Source of the DNA: Pseudoneobacillus sp052180215 | GTDB taxonomy: Bacteria > Bacillota > Bacilli > Bacillales > Cytobacillaceae | NCBI RefSeq assembly: GCF_052180215.1 | Contig: NZ_CP197471.1 | Span: 2,824,001 to 2,888,000 of the forward strand | DNA length: 64,000 bases | Direction: 5' to 3' | Part shown: in pieces, positions 8,458-16,643 of the stretch | How the letters are laid out: every line of letters starts with the position of its first letter | How positions within the stretch are numbered: position 1 is the first letter of the stretch | Notes under the pieces: model-generated | What the model saw: only the letters and a program-made list of their open reading frames with translations | Databases searched by the model: none | Told to the model about the DNA's origin: nothing | Program-made: the position numbers and the translations under genes

Positions 8458-8676
8458 ATGAACATTCACGAACTAAAATTAAAGTTTAAGCAAAAAAGAA
8501 ATTACAGTACAGATAACCTAATTGATCTGATGAATTTTGCAAAAATGACCTATATTCTTAATGAAATATCTATTAAAGAATATCGACAACTAGTACGTGA
8601 ATTGGAATCACTAGGTGTAGATACACTTGGGGCAGAAACTCCTGAAGACGAAAACACACTCATCGAGACAAATTAA
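8458..8676 (+). CDS. yppF: YppF family small protein
   Basis: A 72-residue, mostly helical, soluble protein with a strong GGGGAGGA ribosome site. It carries the family-like core MNFAKMTYILNEISIKEYR (about residues 26-44) and an acidic tail. It lies on the plus strand between minus-strand yppG and yppE, as in B. subtilis, and is followed by its own terminator. Function is unknown. Confidence 0.82.
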   Translation: MNIHELKLKFKQKRNYSTDNLIDLMNFAKMTYILNEISIKEYRQLVRELESLGVDTLGAETPEDENTLIETN

Positions 8677-8681
8677 CGCCA

Positions 8682-8717
8682 GAAAGGTCTAGAATATTCT
8701 ACTATTCTAGACCTTTC
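8682..8717. terminator. bidirectional terminator between yppF and yppE
   Basis: A perfect 15-bp stem pairs GAAAGGTCTAGAATA with TATTCTAGACCTTTC around a six-base loop, followed by T runs, between convergent genes. Confidence 0.92.
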
Positions 8718-8722
8718 ATTTT

Positions 8723-9085
8723 TTAAGTATTCTTTTCTAAGTACTGCAAAATACTTTGGAGAACAAATTGAGCAGATTGTAAAGAACTTATAAAATGCTT
8801 TCTGCTTGTGGTTGGATAAAAAGCTTGAATACCCATTTTTTCTAAGTGTTCGTAGGTTGTCTCAAGCTGTTTTTTATTAATAAATGGCGGTTTATCTATT
8901 TGAATCCATTGTATTGCTATTGGCAGCCATTCATCGCAAGTTGTTTTGACTAAATCGGCAAAAGGCTTTACCTCTGAATAGAAGTCTCCCTCTTTTCCAC
9001 TACTTTTAGACTCTTCAAATTGGATTCTACCTTTTTCTAAAAGTTCAAGTAGCGTTTTCGTTAAACTCCCTAACTGATTTTCCAT
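8723..9085 (-). CDS. yppE: YppE family protein (DUF1798)
   Basis: A 120-residue all-helical protein with the family features DEWLPIAIQWI (about 51-61) and FYPTTSRKHFISSLQSAQFVLQ near the C-terminus. Length matches the roughly 123-residue YppE family. It has no signal or membrane segment, so it is cytoplasmic. An AGGGGG ribosome site precedes the ATG. It is followed upstream (to the right) by yppD on the same strand. Function is unknown. Confidence 0.85.
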   Translation of the reverse strand: MENQLGSLTKTLLELLEKGRIQFEESKSSGKEGDFYSEVKPFADLVKTTCDEWLPIAIQWIQIDKPPFINKKQLETTYEHLEKMGIQAFYPTTSRKHFISSLQSAQFVLQSILQYLEKNT

Positions 9086-9113
9086 CCTTTTCCCCCTAAA
9101 ATTCTAAAAAATA

Positions 9114-9138
9114 AAAGTAGCTTAAGAAAAAGCTACTT
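9114..9138 (-). terminator. intrinsic terminator downstream of yppD
   Basis: The hairpin AAGTAGCTT/AAGCTACTT has a T-rich run on the minus strand, between the yppD stop (9163) and the yppE start (9085). Confidence 0.7.
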
Positions 9139-9162
9139 GGTTTAACTAGTATTTTATTTTTT

Positions 9163-9432
9163 TTAGAAACCTAATTCAAGTTTAAGGGCTGGGGGGAGAT
9201 TTTGATAGGTTTCTTTATTTACTTGAAAACTAAAAGCCGATTCTGTCATTGATTGTTCAAGCTTATTTATTTTTTCTTCAGCTTTGTTTATTTGATCCAA
9301 CTGTTGTTGTCCCATATTAATACGTAGATCTGTTAATGAATATTCAAGTACGGACTCGAGTTCTTCTAATTGATCATAAATTTCAGTCAGCATGTGCAAT
9401 ACTTTTTCCTTTGAATTTTGTTTTTCAATCAT
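9163..9432 (-). CDS. yppD: small coiled-coil protein in the yppD position
   Basis: An 89-residue, strongly helical protein. A heptad-like stretch (about 15-65: MLTEIYDQLEELESVLEY, then INKAEEKINKLEQSM) predicts a coiled coil. It sits between yppE and sspM where B. subtilis has yppD; I assign the symbol by position and size and do not recognise a domain. An AGGAGG-type ribosome site (CCTCCTAGG on the plus strand, 9440-9449) lies just upstream of the ATG. Confidence 0.7.
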   Translation of the reverse strand: MIEKQNSKEKVLHMLTEIYDQLEELESVLEYSLTDLRINMGQQQLDQINKAEEKINKLEQSMTESAFSFQVNKETYQNLPPALKLELGF

Positions 9433-9566
9433 ATCAAGCCCTCCTAGGAATTATCTATCAAATGAATTCTCCATTCTTACTATGAGTCCTTCACTACTGA
9501 CAAAACTAGAAGTAATTCGTCAAAGAAAGTGTTGTTTTTCAACATTTTCGACAGAATGATAAAAAA

Positions 9567-9595
9567 GCATGAAAAGAGTGGTTCCGTACAAACTA
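9567..9595 (+). promoter_or_regulatory. candidate sigma-G promoter of sspM
   Basis: GCATG at 9567-9571 and CAAACTA at 9589-9595, 17 bases apart, resemble the forespore sigma-G consensus (GNATR, then CATNNTA) and lie 22 bases upstream of the sspM GTG. This fits a small acid-soluble spore protein gene. Confidence 0.5.
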
Positions 9596-9616
9596 AGTAT
9601 GAGGAGGTGTTTAATA

Positions 9617-9724
9617 GTGCGAAAACAGGGTAAAGAAAACAAAAGTCAACCAAATCGATTAAACGAAAAACAGCCAGGATATGGTGATAAAAAACTAGAT
9701 GGACCTAACCGCCCAGCTGAATAA
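9617..9724 (+). CDS. sspM: acid-soluble spore protein SspM
   Basis: A 35-residue basic and polar peptide starting at a GTG, with a strong GAGGAGGTG ribosome site at 9601-9609. The C-terminal part contains GDKKLDGPNRPAE, closely resembling the KKLGGPNRP end of B. subtilis SspM, which is 34 residues and sits at the same place between yppD and yppC. Minor acid-soluble proteins of this type are made in the developing forespore under sigma-G. The upstream sigma-G-like elements support this. A terminator follows. Confidence 0.85.
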   Translation: MRKQGKENKSQPNRLNEKQPGYGDKKLDGPNRPAE

Positions 9725-9739
9725 TTAGAAAAGAATTTT

Positions 9740-9783
9740 GGACTGACTTTAGTTATGTACTAGAGATCAGTCCAGTTTTATTT
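9740..9783. terminator. terminator between sspM and yppC
   Basis: GGACTGA (9740-9746) pairs with TCAGTCC (9767-9773), with a 20-base loop and a following T tract. It lies between convergent genes. Confidence 0.65.
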
Positions 9784-10740
9784 TATGAGTTGTTGAATGG
9801 CTGACAATGCTTTAATTTGATCTTGTTTTTTCCGATACCAATTTGTTAAATGAATGGGATGCCGATGATGAATCTTAGTATCTAACCATGATCTTGGAAT
9901 TCGTTTATTTAAACTCCAATCGTCTTTTTGATGAATATGATGATCAATTACTGGAAATGTGGTCCGTAAAAAAGGCGTTTTTCGTGAGTGTTTTGTTGTA
10001 AAATATTTTTCGTAATCAAAACGGGAACCGGTATGGGTTTGTTTTTCTGCAAAGTCAAAAAAAGCTGGAAAAAGATCAGGTTGAAATAAAATATCAGCAA
10101 GCCTTTTTCCTAGGTTTATTCTCTTACTAAGGTTTCGAAAACCATTTACACTGGCACCATACACTTCTCCCCTACAAGTCGGGAACAATACACAACTAAA
10201 GTGAAACCAGTCTTCTAATTGAAAAGCAACAGAATGAAATACTTTTTTATTGTATAAATGATGTTTAATAACAGGTTTTTGAATGACATTTTGTTCATTG
10301 ATAATTAAAGAAGTTGTTAGACGTTGTTGGTTTCTTTGTTCCCAATAAAGATACCATTCCCTTTGAATAAAGTTTGAAACTCCAAAAAACTCTAAAAGAT
10401 GAAACAAAGGACGATTTAGGTTCGTCGAATATTCATAGATAAGTAATTGAGGGTAGACATCATAAAAAATTAACCAATTAGCTCTTTCATAGGTTAAAAA
10501 TAGCCAATTACGAAAAGCTGGCTCAAGAATTGGGGGAAAATAGACTCCTTCCAAGTCGCACATATTATATCCCCCATTTCGGGAGACCATGCTTGCTAAA
10601 AAAGACCACCTTATATCAGGGTGACGCTTAAAGTATTGAAAGTAAGCCTCTGTCCTGGAAATATTATCTTTATTCTTTTTGGAAGTTCTCACTTCTATTT
10701 CTTGTACAATATTTAAGTCAAATGTGTTATATTTGAACAT
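9778..10740 (-). CDS. yppC: YppC family protein (DUF2515)
   Basis: A 320-residue aromatic-rich protein. Family-like segments include YFQYFKRHPDIRWSFLASMV (about 33-52), SRNGGYNMCDLEG and GEVYGASVNGFRNLS. Length and position, divergent from recU, match YppC/DUF2515 of sporulating bacilli. No signal peptide, membrane helix or enzymatic motif is apparent. The ribosome site is weak (AAGGG, then a longer spacer). Function is unknown. Confidence 0.85.
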   Translation of the reverse strand: MFKYNTFDLNIVQEIEVRTSKKNKDNISRTEAYFQYFKRHPDIRWSFLASMVSRNGGYNMCDLEGVYFPPILEPAFRNWLFLTYERANWLIFYDVYPQLLIYEYSTNLNRPLFHLLEFFGVSNFIQREWYLYWEQRNQQRLTTSLIINEQNVIQKPVIKHHLYNKKVFHSVAFQLEDWFHFSCVLFPTCRGEVYGASVNGFRNLSKRINLGKRLADILFQPDLFPAFFDFAEKQTHTGSRFDYEKYFTTKHSRKTPFLRTTFPVIDHHIHQKDDWSLNKRIPRSWLDTKIHHRHPIHLTNWYRKKQDQIKALSAIQQLIK

Positions 10741-10845
10741 TATTCATCTACCCTTATCGATTAGGCTATTATCTTTTCATTTTATAATAATTATTCATAT
10801 TCTTTAATTCCTGCACTTTTTTATTCAACACTAAGACGAAAGATT

Positions 10846-10854
10846 TGATATGAT
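10846..10854 (+). promoter_or_regulatory. extended -10 promoter of recU-ponA
   Basis: TGATATGAT (TG-N-TATGAT) lies 24 bases upstream of the recU start. No good -35 box is seen at 17 bp, which is typical of extended -10 promoters. Confidence 0.5.
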
Positions 10855-10877
10855 AGGGTGGTAGCGAGGTGTCAAAA

Positions 10878-11486
10878 GTGAACTTTCATTATCCAAATGG
10901 AAAACCCTATATCCCCAAAACCAACTCTATTAAAACGAATCATTTAAAGAAAAATGGTAGCTTTAGTAATAGGGGTATGACTTTAGAAGAAGATTTAAAT
11001 CTGACCAATGAATATTACAGGGAAAATAACATTGCTATTATTCATAAAAAACCAACACCGGTTCAAATCGTTCATGTTGATTATCCTAAACGAAGCGCAG
11101 CTGTTATTAAAGAGGCCTATTTCAAGCAAGCATCTACCACAGATTATAACGGTGTATATAAAGGTAGATATATTGATTTTGAGGCCAAAGAGACTCAATT
11201 ACAGCAATCCTTTCCACTGAAAAACTTCCATGAACATCAAATCAAACATATTTCTTCGGTGCTTCAACAAGAAGGAATCTGTTTTGTCATTATAAGGTTT
11301 GCAGCAAGTGAAGAAATTTTTCTACTGGAAGGGGAAAAATTACTCACCTTTTGGAATAGAATGTTAGCTGGTGGACGAAAATCAATGACAATAGATGAAA
11401 TCAATGAACATGGACATCTTATTTCAGTTGGCTTTCATCCACGGATTGACTATATTAAAATAATAGACAAACTTTATCCATTTTAA
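10878..11486 (+). CDS. recU: Holliday junction resolvase RecU
   Basis: This protein resolves Holliday junctions in recombination and chromosome segregation. It starts MNFHYPNGKPY, and carries SNRGMTLEEDLN, the stalk region IHKKPTPVQIVHV, and catalytic-core residues in STTDYNGVYKGRYIDFEAKET (Asp and the E-A-K triad). I prefer GTG 10878 (202 residues) because GAGGTG lies six bases upstream and the product then aligns with the B. subtilis N-terminus; an upstream GTG at 10869 is inside that ribosome site. It is followed 34 nt later by ponA, the conserved recU-ponA pair. Confidence 0.95.
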   Translation: MNFHYPNGKPYIPKTNSIKTNHLKKNGSFSNRGMTLEEDLNLTNEYYRENNIAIIHKKPTPVQIVHVDYPKRSAAVIKEAYFKQASTTDYNGVYKGRYIDFEAKETQLQQSFPLKNFHEHQIKHISSVLQQEGICFVIIRFAASEEIFLLEGEKLLTFWNRMLAGGRKSMTIDEINEHGHLISVGFHPRIDYIKIIDKLYPF

Positions 11487-11520
11487 AACATCGGCTTTAC
11501 AAGAAAGGTAGGAAATATAT

Positions 11521-14064
11521 ATGAGTGAGAAATACCAAACAAGAGAGGATCGCCGCAAACAACTTTCTAACAAAAAGCCCAAGCAAAAGAAAAAAACGGC
11601 TGGTTTATGGAAAAAGGTATTTCTATCATTGGTCATTATTGGAGTAATAGGTGCCATTGCAGGCGGCGTTACTATAGCCATGATTATAAAAGATACACCT
11701 AAACTTGTTGAATCTGAATTAAAAGATCCAGTCTCTTCAAAAATTCTTGATAAAGACGGTGACTTAATTTCAGAAGTTGGAGCGGTAAAAAGAGATTATG
11801 TTGCATATGAAGATATACCAAAACAGATGGAAGAAGCCATTCTCGCAACGGAGGATGTTCGATTCTACAAACACCATGGAATAGATTTTATCCGCCTAGG
11901 TGGAGCAGTTATTGCTAATATTACGAATGGGTTTGGTTCAGAAGGAGCTAGTACCATTACCCAGCAGGTTGTAAAAAACTCCTTTTTAACAACCCAAAAA
12001 ACACTAACCAGAAAAATACAAGAGGCTTGGCTTGCCTATCAACTAGAACAAAAATTTACAAAAGAAAAGATCTTTGAAATCTATGTGAATAAAAACTTAA
12101 TGGGTGGAAATATTCACGGAATAAAAACAGGGGCTAAAGTTTATTTTGGAAAAGAATTAGATGAATTAACCCTATCTGAAGCTGCAGTTATAGCCGGACT
12201 TCCTCAAAGTCCAAATAACTATAATCCATTTATCCATCCAGACCTTGCAGAAAAAAGAAGAAATATTGTATTAAGCTTAATGAATCAACACGGATTTATT
12301 ACAAAAGAAGAAATGGAAGAAGCTAAAAAAGTTCCAATTGAATCTTCGCTTGTAAAAGAAGAAAATCGTGAATTAGATGATACTCCTTATGATGCATTTG
12401 TAGATGCTGTTATGGATGAAGTTGAAAAACACGGTGACTACGATCTTTTAAGAGATGGTTTAACCATTCATACAACTCTTGATAAGAATGCTCAGCTATA
12501 TGTTCAAAAAATATTAAACACAAATGAAGTGGTACAGTATCCAGATGATGAATTTCAAGCTGGAATAGTACTACTAGACACTAAAACTGGTGAAGTTAGA
12601 GCCATTGGTGGTGCTCGTAATCCTAAGGTGGAGCGCGGATTTAACTACGCTATTGATACGAGACGTCAACCTGGTTCCACTATTAAGCCAATCTTAGACT
12701 ATGGGCCTGCAATTGAATTCTTACAATGGGGCACTTATCATATTCTTGAGGATAAACCAACGAAGTATTCAGGAAAAAGTAGCGCTCAACCTCACAACTG
12801 GGATCAAAAATATATGGGTCCTATGACCATGAGGGAGGCATTAGCTCGTTCACGTAACACAACTGCTATTCAAACTTTACAACAGGTCGGTCTAGATAAA
12901 GCACAAGGATTTGCACAAAACCTGGGAATTCCTTTGGATGAAATTTACGAATCCTATGCTATCGGAGGTTTAAAAGATGGAGTTTCTCCTCTTCAAATGG
13001 CTGGTGCCTATAGCGCATTTGGTAATAATGGTTTTTACACTGAGCCTCATACTGTAACAAAAATAGAGCTAAGAGACGGAACTGAAATAAATGTTGACCA
13101 TGAAACAAAAGTTGTCATGAAGGATTATACAGCTTTTCTCATTACAGATATGTTAAAAAGTGTAGTTAAAGATTCATACGGTACTGGCGGAAAAGCAAAT
13201 GTTCCTTCCCTTCCAGTAGCAGGTAAGACTGGCACAACAAATTATTCTGATGATGAAATAAAAGAATACGATATTCCATCTTCACGGGCAGTACCAGATT
13301 CTTGGTTCGCTGGCTATACGACTAATTACACAGCAGCCGTATGGACAGGATACAAAAATAGAAAGAATTATATTGCTCCTGGTGATGACCAAAAAATCGC
13401 ACAATATATCTTTAAAAACCTAATGGAGCATGTTTCGCAGGGCATTGATACACCAGATTTTCCTGTTCCAAAAAGTGTGCAGCAGGTTAAAATCGAAAAA
13501 GGCACGAACCCAGCTCAATTAGCGAGTGATTTTACACCAAAAGATCAAGTTCTTTACGAATGGGCTGTAAAAGGTCATGTTCCAAAAGAGACATCTAAGA
13601 AATTTGATAAGCTTGAAATTCCATCAAATCTACAAACGGTATATGACAACACGAAAAATGAAATTAAACTTACTTGGGATTATAATGTAAAAGGAACCGA
13701 AGAATTACCAATCGAGTTTGAAGTAAGTGGTTCTCTCGACGAAGGCGCAGAGCAATTGTTGACGACGACAAAGGAAAAGGTTCTTAATGTGACAAAACCT
13801 GTCCCTGGTGGCGTCTATACCTTTAAAATTGTTGCAATTCGCGGAGAACAACGTAGTGAACCAGCTACTGTTACGATTGAAATTCCTGACCCATTTAATC
13901 CCGATAACGGTGATCTAGATAATTCAGACGATCCAACTAACCCAGATGATGGCACTGGTGAAGAAACAGGAACAGACAATGGGAACTCTGGAAATGATAA
14001 TGGTAGTGTTGATAATACTGATCATGATAATAATGATGGTGGCATAACCGATAGTAATGAATAA
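11521..14064 (+). CDS. ponA: bifunctional penicillin-binding protein 1A/1B
   Basis: An 847-residue class A PBP that polymerises and cross-links peptidoglycan. A basic cytoplasmic N-terminus is followed by one membrane anchor (about 33-57). The GT51 glycosyltransferase domain (70-245) contains EDVRFYKHHGID and EGASTITQQ. The transpeptidase domain has Ser386 in STIK (386-389), SRN (444-446) and KTG (569-571). A fibronectin-III-like domain (about 700-790) precedes a low-complexity tail of about 60 residues rich in Asp, Asn and Gly. The ribosome site is AAAGGTAGG. It is transcribed with recU and ends at a strong terminator. Confidence 0.97.
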   Translation: MSEKYQTREDRRKQLSNKKPKQKKKTAGLWKKVFLSLVIIGVIGAIAGGVTIAMIIKDTPKLVESELKDPVSSKILDKDGDLISEVGAVKRDYVAYEDIPKQMEEAILATEDVRFYKHHGIDFIRLGGAVIANITNGFGSEGASTITQQVVKNSFLTTQKTLTRKIQEAWLAYQLEQKFTKEKIFEIYVNKNLMGGNIHGIKTGAKVYFGKELDELTLSEAAVIAGLPQSPNNYNPFIHPDLAEKRRNIVLSLMNQHGFITKEEMEEAKKVPIESSLVKEENRELDDTPYDAFVDAVMDEVEKHGDYDLLRDGLTIHTTLDKNAQLYVQKILNTNEVVQYPDDEFQAGIVLLDTKTGEVRAIGGARNPKVERGFNYAIDTRRQPGSTIKPILDYGPAIEFLQWGTYHILEDKPTKYSGKSSAQPHNWDQKYMGPMTMREALARSRNTTAIQTLQQVGLDKAQGFAQNLGIPLDEIYESYAIGGLKDGVSPLQMAGAYSAFGNNGFYTEPHTVTKIELRDGTEINVDHETKVVMKDYTAFLITDMLKSVVKDSYGTGGKANVPSLPVAGKTGTTNYSDDEIKEYDIPSSRAVPDSWFAGYTTNYTAAVWTGYKNRKNYIAPGDDQKIAQYIFKNLMEHVSQGIDTPDFPVPKSVQQVKIEKGTNPAQLASDFTPKDQVLYEWAVKGHVPKETSKKFDKLEIPSNLQTVYDNTKNEIKLTWDYNVKGTEELPIEFEVSGSLDEGAEQLLTTTKEKVLNVTKPVPGGVYTFKIVAIRGEQRSEPATVTIEIPDPFNPDNGDLDNSDDPTNPDDGTGEETGTDNGNSGNDNGSVDNTDHDNNDGGITDSNE

Positions 14065-14080
14065 ATAATGCAAAAAAAAC

Positions 14081-14112
14081 GACTAAGCAGTTATTGCTTA
14101 GTCATTTTTTTA
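14081..14112 (+). terminator. intrinsic terminator of recU-ponA
   Basis: The stem GACTAAGCA/TGCTTAGTC is followed by a T-rich tract. The same sequence, with two mismatches in 30 bases, recurs at 14758-14787. Confidence 0.9.
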
Positions 14113-14131
14113 TTTTCTTATTCTTAAAATC

Positions 14132-14260
14132 GTTGATTTCCGTTCCAGGCGAACGCTTTCCGCGGGGTGTGACTTGAGCCTCCTCAGTCGCTATGCTCCT
14201 TGCGGGGTCTCAAGCTTCACACTATTCCCGCAGGAGTCGTCGCCTTCCACTCCAATCAAC
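14132..14260 (+). repeat. GC-rich palindromic repeat, copy 1
   Basis: A 129-bp element with imperfect terminal inverted repeats (GTTGATTTCCGTTCCAGGCG at the left; the right end reads CGCCTTCCACTCCAATCAAC). The interior has GCTTTCCGCGGGG and CCCGCAGGAGTC blocks that can pair. It is much richer in G+C than its surroundings. Repeats of this kind are common between genes in Bacillaceae, as I remember them. Confidence 0.8.
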
Positions 14261-14517
14261 TAGTAACCAGGTAAAAAATAAGATATGAAGTACAAATAAA
14301 TGATCAGAAATCTATATAACAATACACATCCTTTACCAAGTCATACGTGAAAGAAACATCAGGGTTACATCTTGCGGACTAAATGTTCCTGAGAACCAGC
14401 TGGTCTAATCAACCATATTAATCTCGTTGGATTGGATATTTTTTGAAAGCATCTTTATCACTGTATCTTTTAAAAATAGGCACTTGTTTCTAGTTCCACA
14501 TTAAGTTTAGAAGCCCT

Positions 14518-14685
14518 GTTGATTGGAGTGGAAGGCGCGTAGACTCCTGAGGGAGCAGTCCGGACAGCTGAGACCTAGTAAAATGATCCACAAGAGGGAT
14601 CATTTGTACCCCGCAGACGCCAACGGCGGCGAGGAGGCTCAGCGCCGGCCCCGCGGAAAGCGAAGCGCCTGGAACGGAAATCAAC
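14518..14685 (-). repeat. GC-rich palindromic repeat, copy 2, inverted
   Basis: A 168-bp copy in opposite orientation to copy 1, sharing the same ends (GTTGATTGGAGTGGAAGGCG and CGCCTGGAACGGAAATCAAC). Its interior carries an extra small hairpin, AAATGATCC/GGATCATTT, at 14581-14605 that copy 1 lacks. Confidence 0.8.
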
Positions 14686-14710
14686 AGCCCCTTTCTCCGC
14701 GAAACTAAAA

Positions 14711-14755
14711 AAGACTGTAAACAAACACGATTTTCATCGAGTTTGTCTACAGTCT
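14711..14755 (-). terminator. intrinsic terminator of the dnaD-nth-ypoC operon
   Basis: A 15-bp stem with one mismatch (AGACTGTAAACAAAC against GTTTGTCTACAGTCT) is followed on the minus strand by a run of T. It lies 13 bases after the ypoC stop. Confidence 0.88.
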
Positions 14756-14767
14756 GAGACTAAGTAG

Positions 14768-15130
14768 CTATTGCTTAGTCATTTTTTCTATGGCGATTTT
14801 TTTGTTATATTGTTTTATTTGTTCAGTTATTAGTTCATTTAATTGAACAAAAGAATGATAAAGATTTGGTTTGTTTTGAATAAAGGTTAGGCGTTCAAAC
14901 ACATTTACTGGTTTCCATTTAAAGCATATTATCATTTCTTCTTTAATAAACTGATTGATTGGCTCTTTATTATTACATAAGAAAAGTAATTGTTGAAATA
15001 AATCAATACCTTTAAGCATTGGAGCTTCAGTATTTTTTTTATCTCTTTTTTCAAAAAGTATGGTTAGTTCTTTTTTCACTTGTTGCCATTCATCCAATAT
15101 TATAGAAATTCGATTTGAGGACAAATTCAT
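14768..15130 (-). CDS. ypoC: YpoC-like protein
   Basis: A 120-residue soluble helical protein encoded 1 nt after the nth stop codon, so its translation is probably coupled to nth. It has several Trp/Phe-containing helices (LDEWQQVKKEL, ICFKWKPVNVFERL) and a basic C-terminus. The symbol rests on position in the dnaD-nth-ypoC operon and on general similarity; B. subtilis YpoC is longer as I recall. No catalytic motif is visible and function is unknown. Confidence 0.72.
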   Translation of the reverse strand: MNLSSNRISIILDEWQQVKKELTILFEKRDKKNTEAPMLKGIDLFQQLLFLCNNKEPINQFIKEEMIICFKWKPVNVFERLTFIQNKPNLYHSFVQLNELITEQIKQYNKKIAIEKMTKQ

Positions 15131-15131
15131 T

Positions 15132-15782
15132 TTAGTCCCTCGCCTTCATCCGCTTCTTCCCTTCTCGACATAAATCTAATAAGGGACAAGTGGGACACTG
15201 AGGATTTTGTGCTTTGCAATGATATCTACCAAAAAATATCATTCGATGATGGGTTACGGACCATTCATCTTCAGGAACCTTTTTCATTAATGTTTTTTCA
15301 ACTTCTAATACTGTATCCTTCCAACGACAAAAACCTAATCGTTTACTAACTCTTTCGACATGTGTATCAACAGCTATAGCAGGTACACCAAAGGCAACTG
15401 ACATCACTACATTAGCCGTTTTCCTTCCTACTCCTGGAAGTCTTTGAAGCTCCTCACGTTCTTCAGGAACAATTCCGTCGTATTCCTCAATTAGTAATTG
15501 ACATAACTTTTGTAAGTTTTTTGCTTTATTTCGAAACAGTCCGATAGATCGAATATCATTTTGCAACTCTTCTAATGTCACACTTAAATAATCTTCTGGT
15601 GTTTTATATTTTTGAAATAAACCTTTTGTAACTTTATTCACTAGTGCATCCGTACACTGGGCCGATAAAGCAACAGCAATAACAAGTTCAAATGGATTAG
15701 AATGAACAAGCTCACAATGGGCATTTGGAAACATTTCACCCATCTTATCTAAACAATATCTAATTTCTTGTTTATTTAACAT
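15132..15782 (-). CDS. nth: endonuclease III, DNA glycosylase/AP lyase
   Basis: A 216-residue base-excision repair enzyme acting on oxidised pyrimidines. The helix-hairpin-helix LPGVGRKTANVV carries catalytic Lys121, and VDTHVERVSKRLG carries Asp139. The C-terminal 4Fe-4S cluster ligands Cys189, Cys196, Cys199 and Cys205 have the canonical C-X6-C-X2-C-X5-C spacing. Length fits the family exactly. It lies 13 nt downstream of dnaD and 1 nt upstream of ypoC, a conserved Bacillus operon. Confidence 0.97.
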   Translation of the reverse strand: MLNKQEIRYCLDKMGEMFPNAHCELVHSNPFELVIAVALSAQCTDALVNKVTKGLFQKYKTPEDYLSVTLEELQNDIRSIGLFRNKAKNLQKLCQLLIEEYDGIVPEEREELQRLPGVGRKTANVVMSVAFGVPAIAVDTHVERVSKRLGFCRWKDTVLEVEKTLMKKVPEDEWSVTHHRMIFFGRYHCKAQNPQCPTCPLLDLCREGKKRMKARD

Positions 15783-15795
15783 AGTATGACCTCTT

Positions 15796-16497
15796 TTATT
15801 GTTCTAACCAGTTATAAATAGGAACAGATTGGGATGGTGTTGTTTTTTGGTTAATTGAAGCAGGACGTGTTTTTTGTCTAAACTTATTTCCATAGTTTTT
15901 CGCTTGCTCGACTGTTTTAATCCCGTTCTTTTTCCATTCAAATAAAATTTTATCAATATAGCGGAAATTAAGTTTCCCAGAAATAACCGCCTCTTTTAAT
16001 GCAGATTTAATAATAATCGAATCATGGTGGTCATCATCTAACCACATGGCTAACGTCTCACATTCAAATGGAGAAAGAGGTCGACCAAATTCCTGTTCAA
16101 AGCATGTATATAAATCCGTTTCCGAAGAAACTTTACTTGAAGTTTCTTCTTCTTTCTTTAACCTTAGGAAATGATCAATCAGTCTATCCCAGAGAGGTTC
16201 AAGAGAATACTTTTCAAAACGAATTCCCTCGACGGTATATTCATCATGGATATTGACAAATCCTTTCTGAATCAGTGTTCTGAGCATATTAGCACATAAG
16301 TCAGCAGATATCGTCAAACGAGAAGATAATTCTTCTGGAGTTGGAAAATCATTCCCTTTGTTTTGGAAAGAAATTATTTGAAGTATTAAAACTAATTCTG
16401 ATTCGTTTAGTTTTAAATCTTTGAAATGCGAAATAAGAAACGTAGGAATAGATAGGTTTCCTTCCTTTGCCCAAGCTAAAATATTTGTTTTTTCCAT
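15796..16497 (-). CDS. dnaD: DNA replication initiation protein DnaD
   Basis: A 233-residue primosomal protein acting with DnaB and DnaI at oriC and in restart. Residues 1-100 form the winged-helix DDBH1 domain; residues 130-200 form the DDBH2 domain with the YxxxIxxxW-like motif YIDKILFEWKKNGI. The basic unstructured tail fits DNA binding. It heads the dnaD-nth-ypoC operon. In B. subtilis asnS lies directly upstream; here only 146 bp and a terminator separate it from aspB. Confidence 0.95.
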   Translation of the reverse strand: MEKTNILAWAKEGNLSIPTFLISHFKDLKLNESELVLILQIISFQNKGNDFPTPEELSSRLTISADLCANMLRTLIQKGFVNIHDEYTVEGIRFEKYSLEPLWDRLIDHFLRLKKEEETSSKVSSETDLYTCFEQEFGRPLSPFECETLAMWLDDDHHDSIIIKSALKEAVISGKLNFRYIDKILFEWKKNGIKTVEQAKNYGNKFRQKTRPASINQKTTPSQSVPIYNWLEQ

Positions 16498-16584
16498 CTA
16501 AGACACCTCTTTAAAAGTATAACACGAAACGTTTATAGTGAATATGGATTCTGATTGGACAAGTCACCAACTATTTCAAAAAAA

Positions 16585-16616
16585 TAAAATGAAAAGCCAA
16601 GTGACTTTTCATTTTA
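16585..16616 (-). terminator. terminator downstream of aspB
   Basis: The stem AAAATGAAAAG/CTTTTCATTTT with an eight-base loop and A/T tracts lies 28 bases past the aspB stop. Confidence 0.75.
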
Positions 16617-16643
16617 TCATTATATTTATTATAAGTTTTTACC

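Larger units (their letters stand above)
14113..14705. other. gene-free ponA-ypoC interval carrying inverted repeat copies
   Basis: About 590 bp without a credible gene. It contains two inverted copies of a GC-rich palindromic repeat (14132-14260 and 14518-14685) separated by about 257 bp of AT-rich sequence in which I see no frame with a ribosome site. The short open frames across 14490-14708 are artefacts of the GC-rich repeat. Confidence 0.8.

Noticed and set aside
14490..14708. Short open frames on both strands in the ponA-ypoC gap
   Set aside because: They lie across a GC-rich palindromic repeat, have no ribosome site, and their composition (Arg/Ala/Gly/Pro) reflects the repeat.
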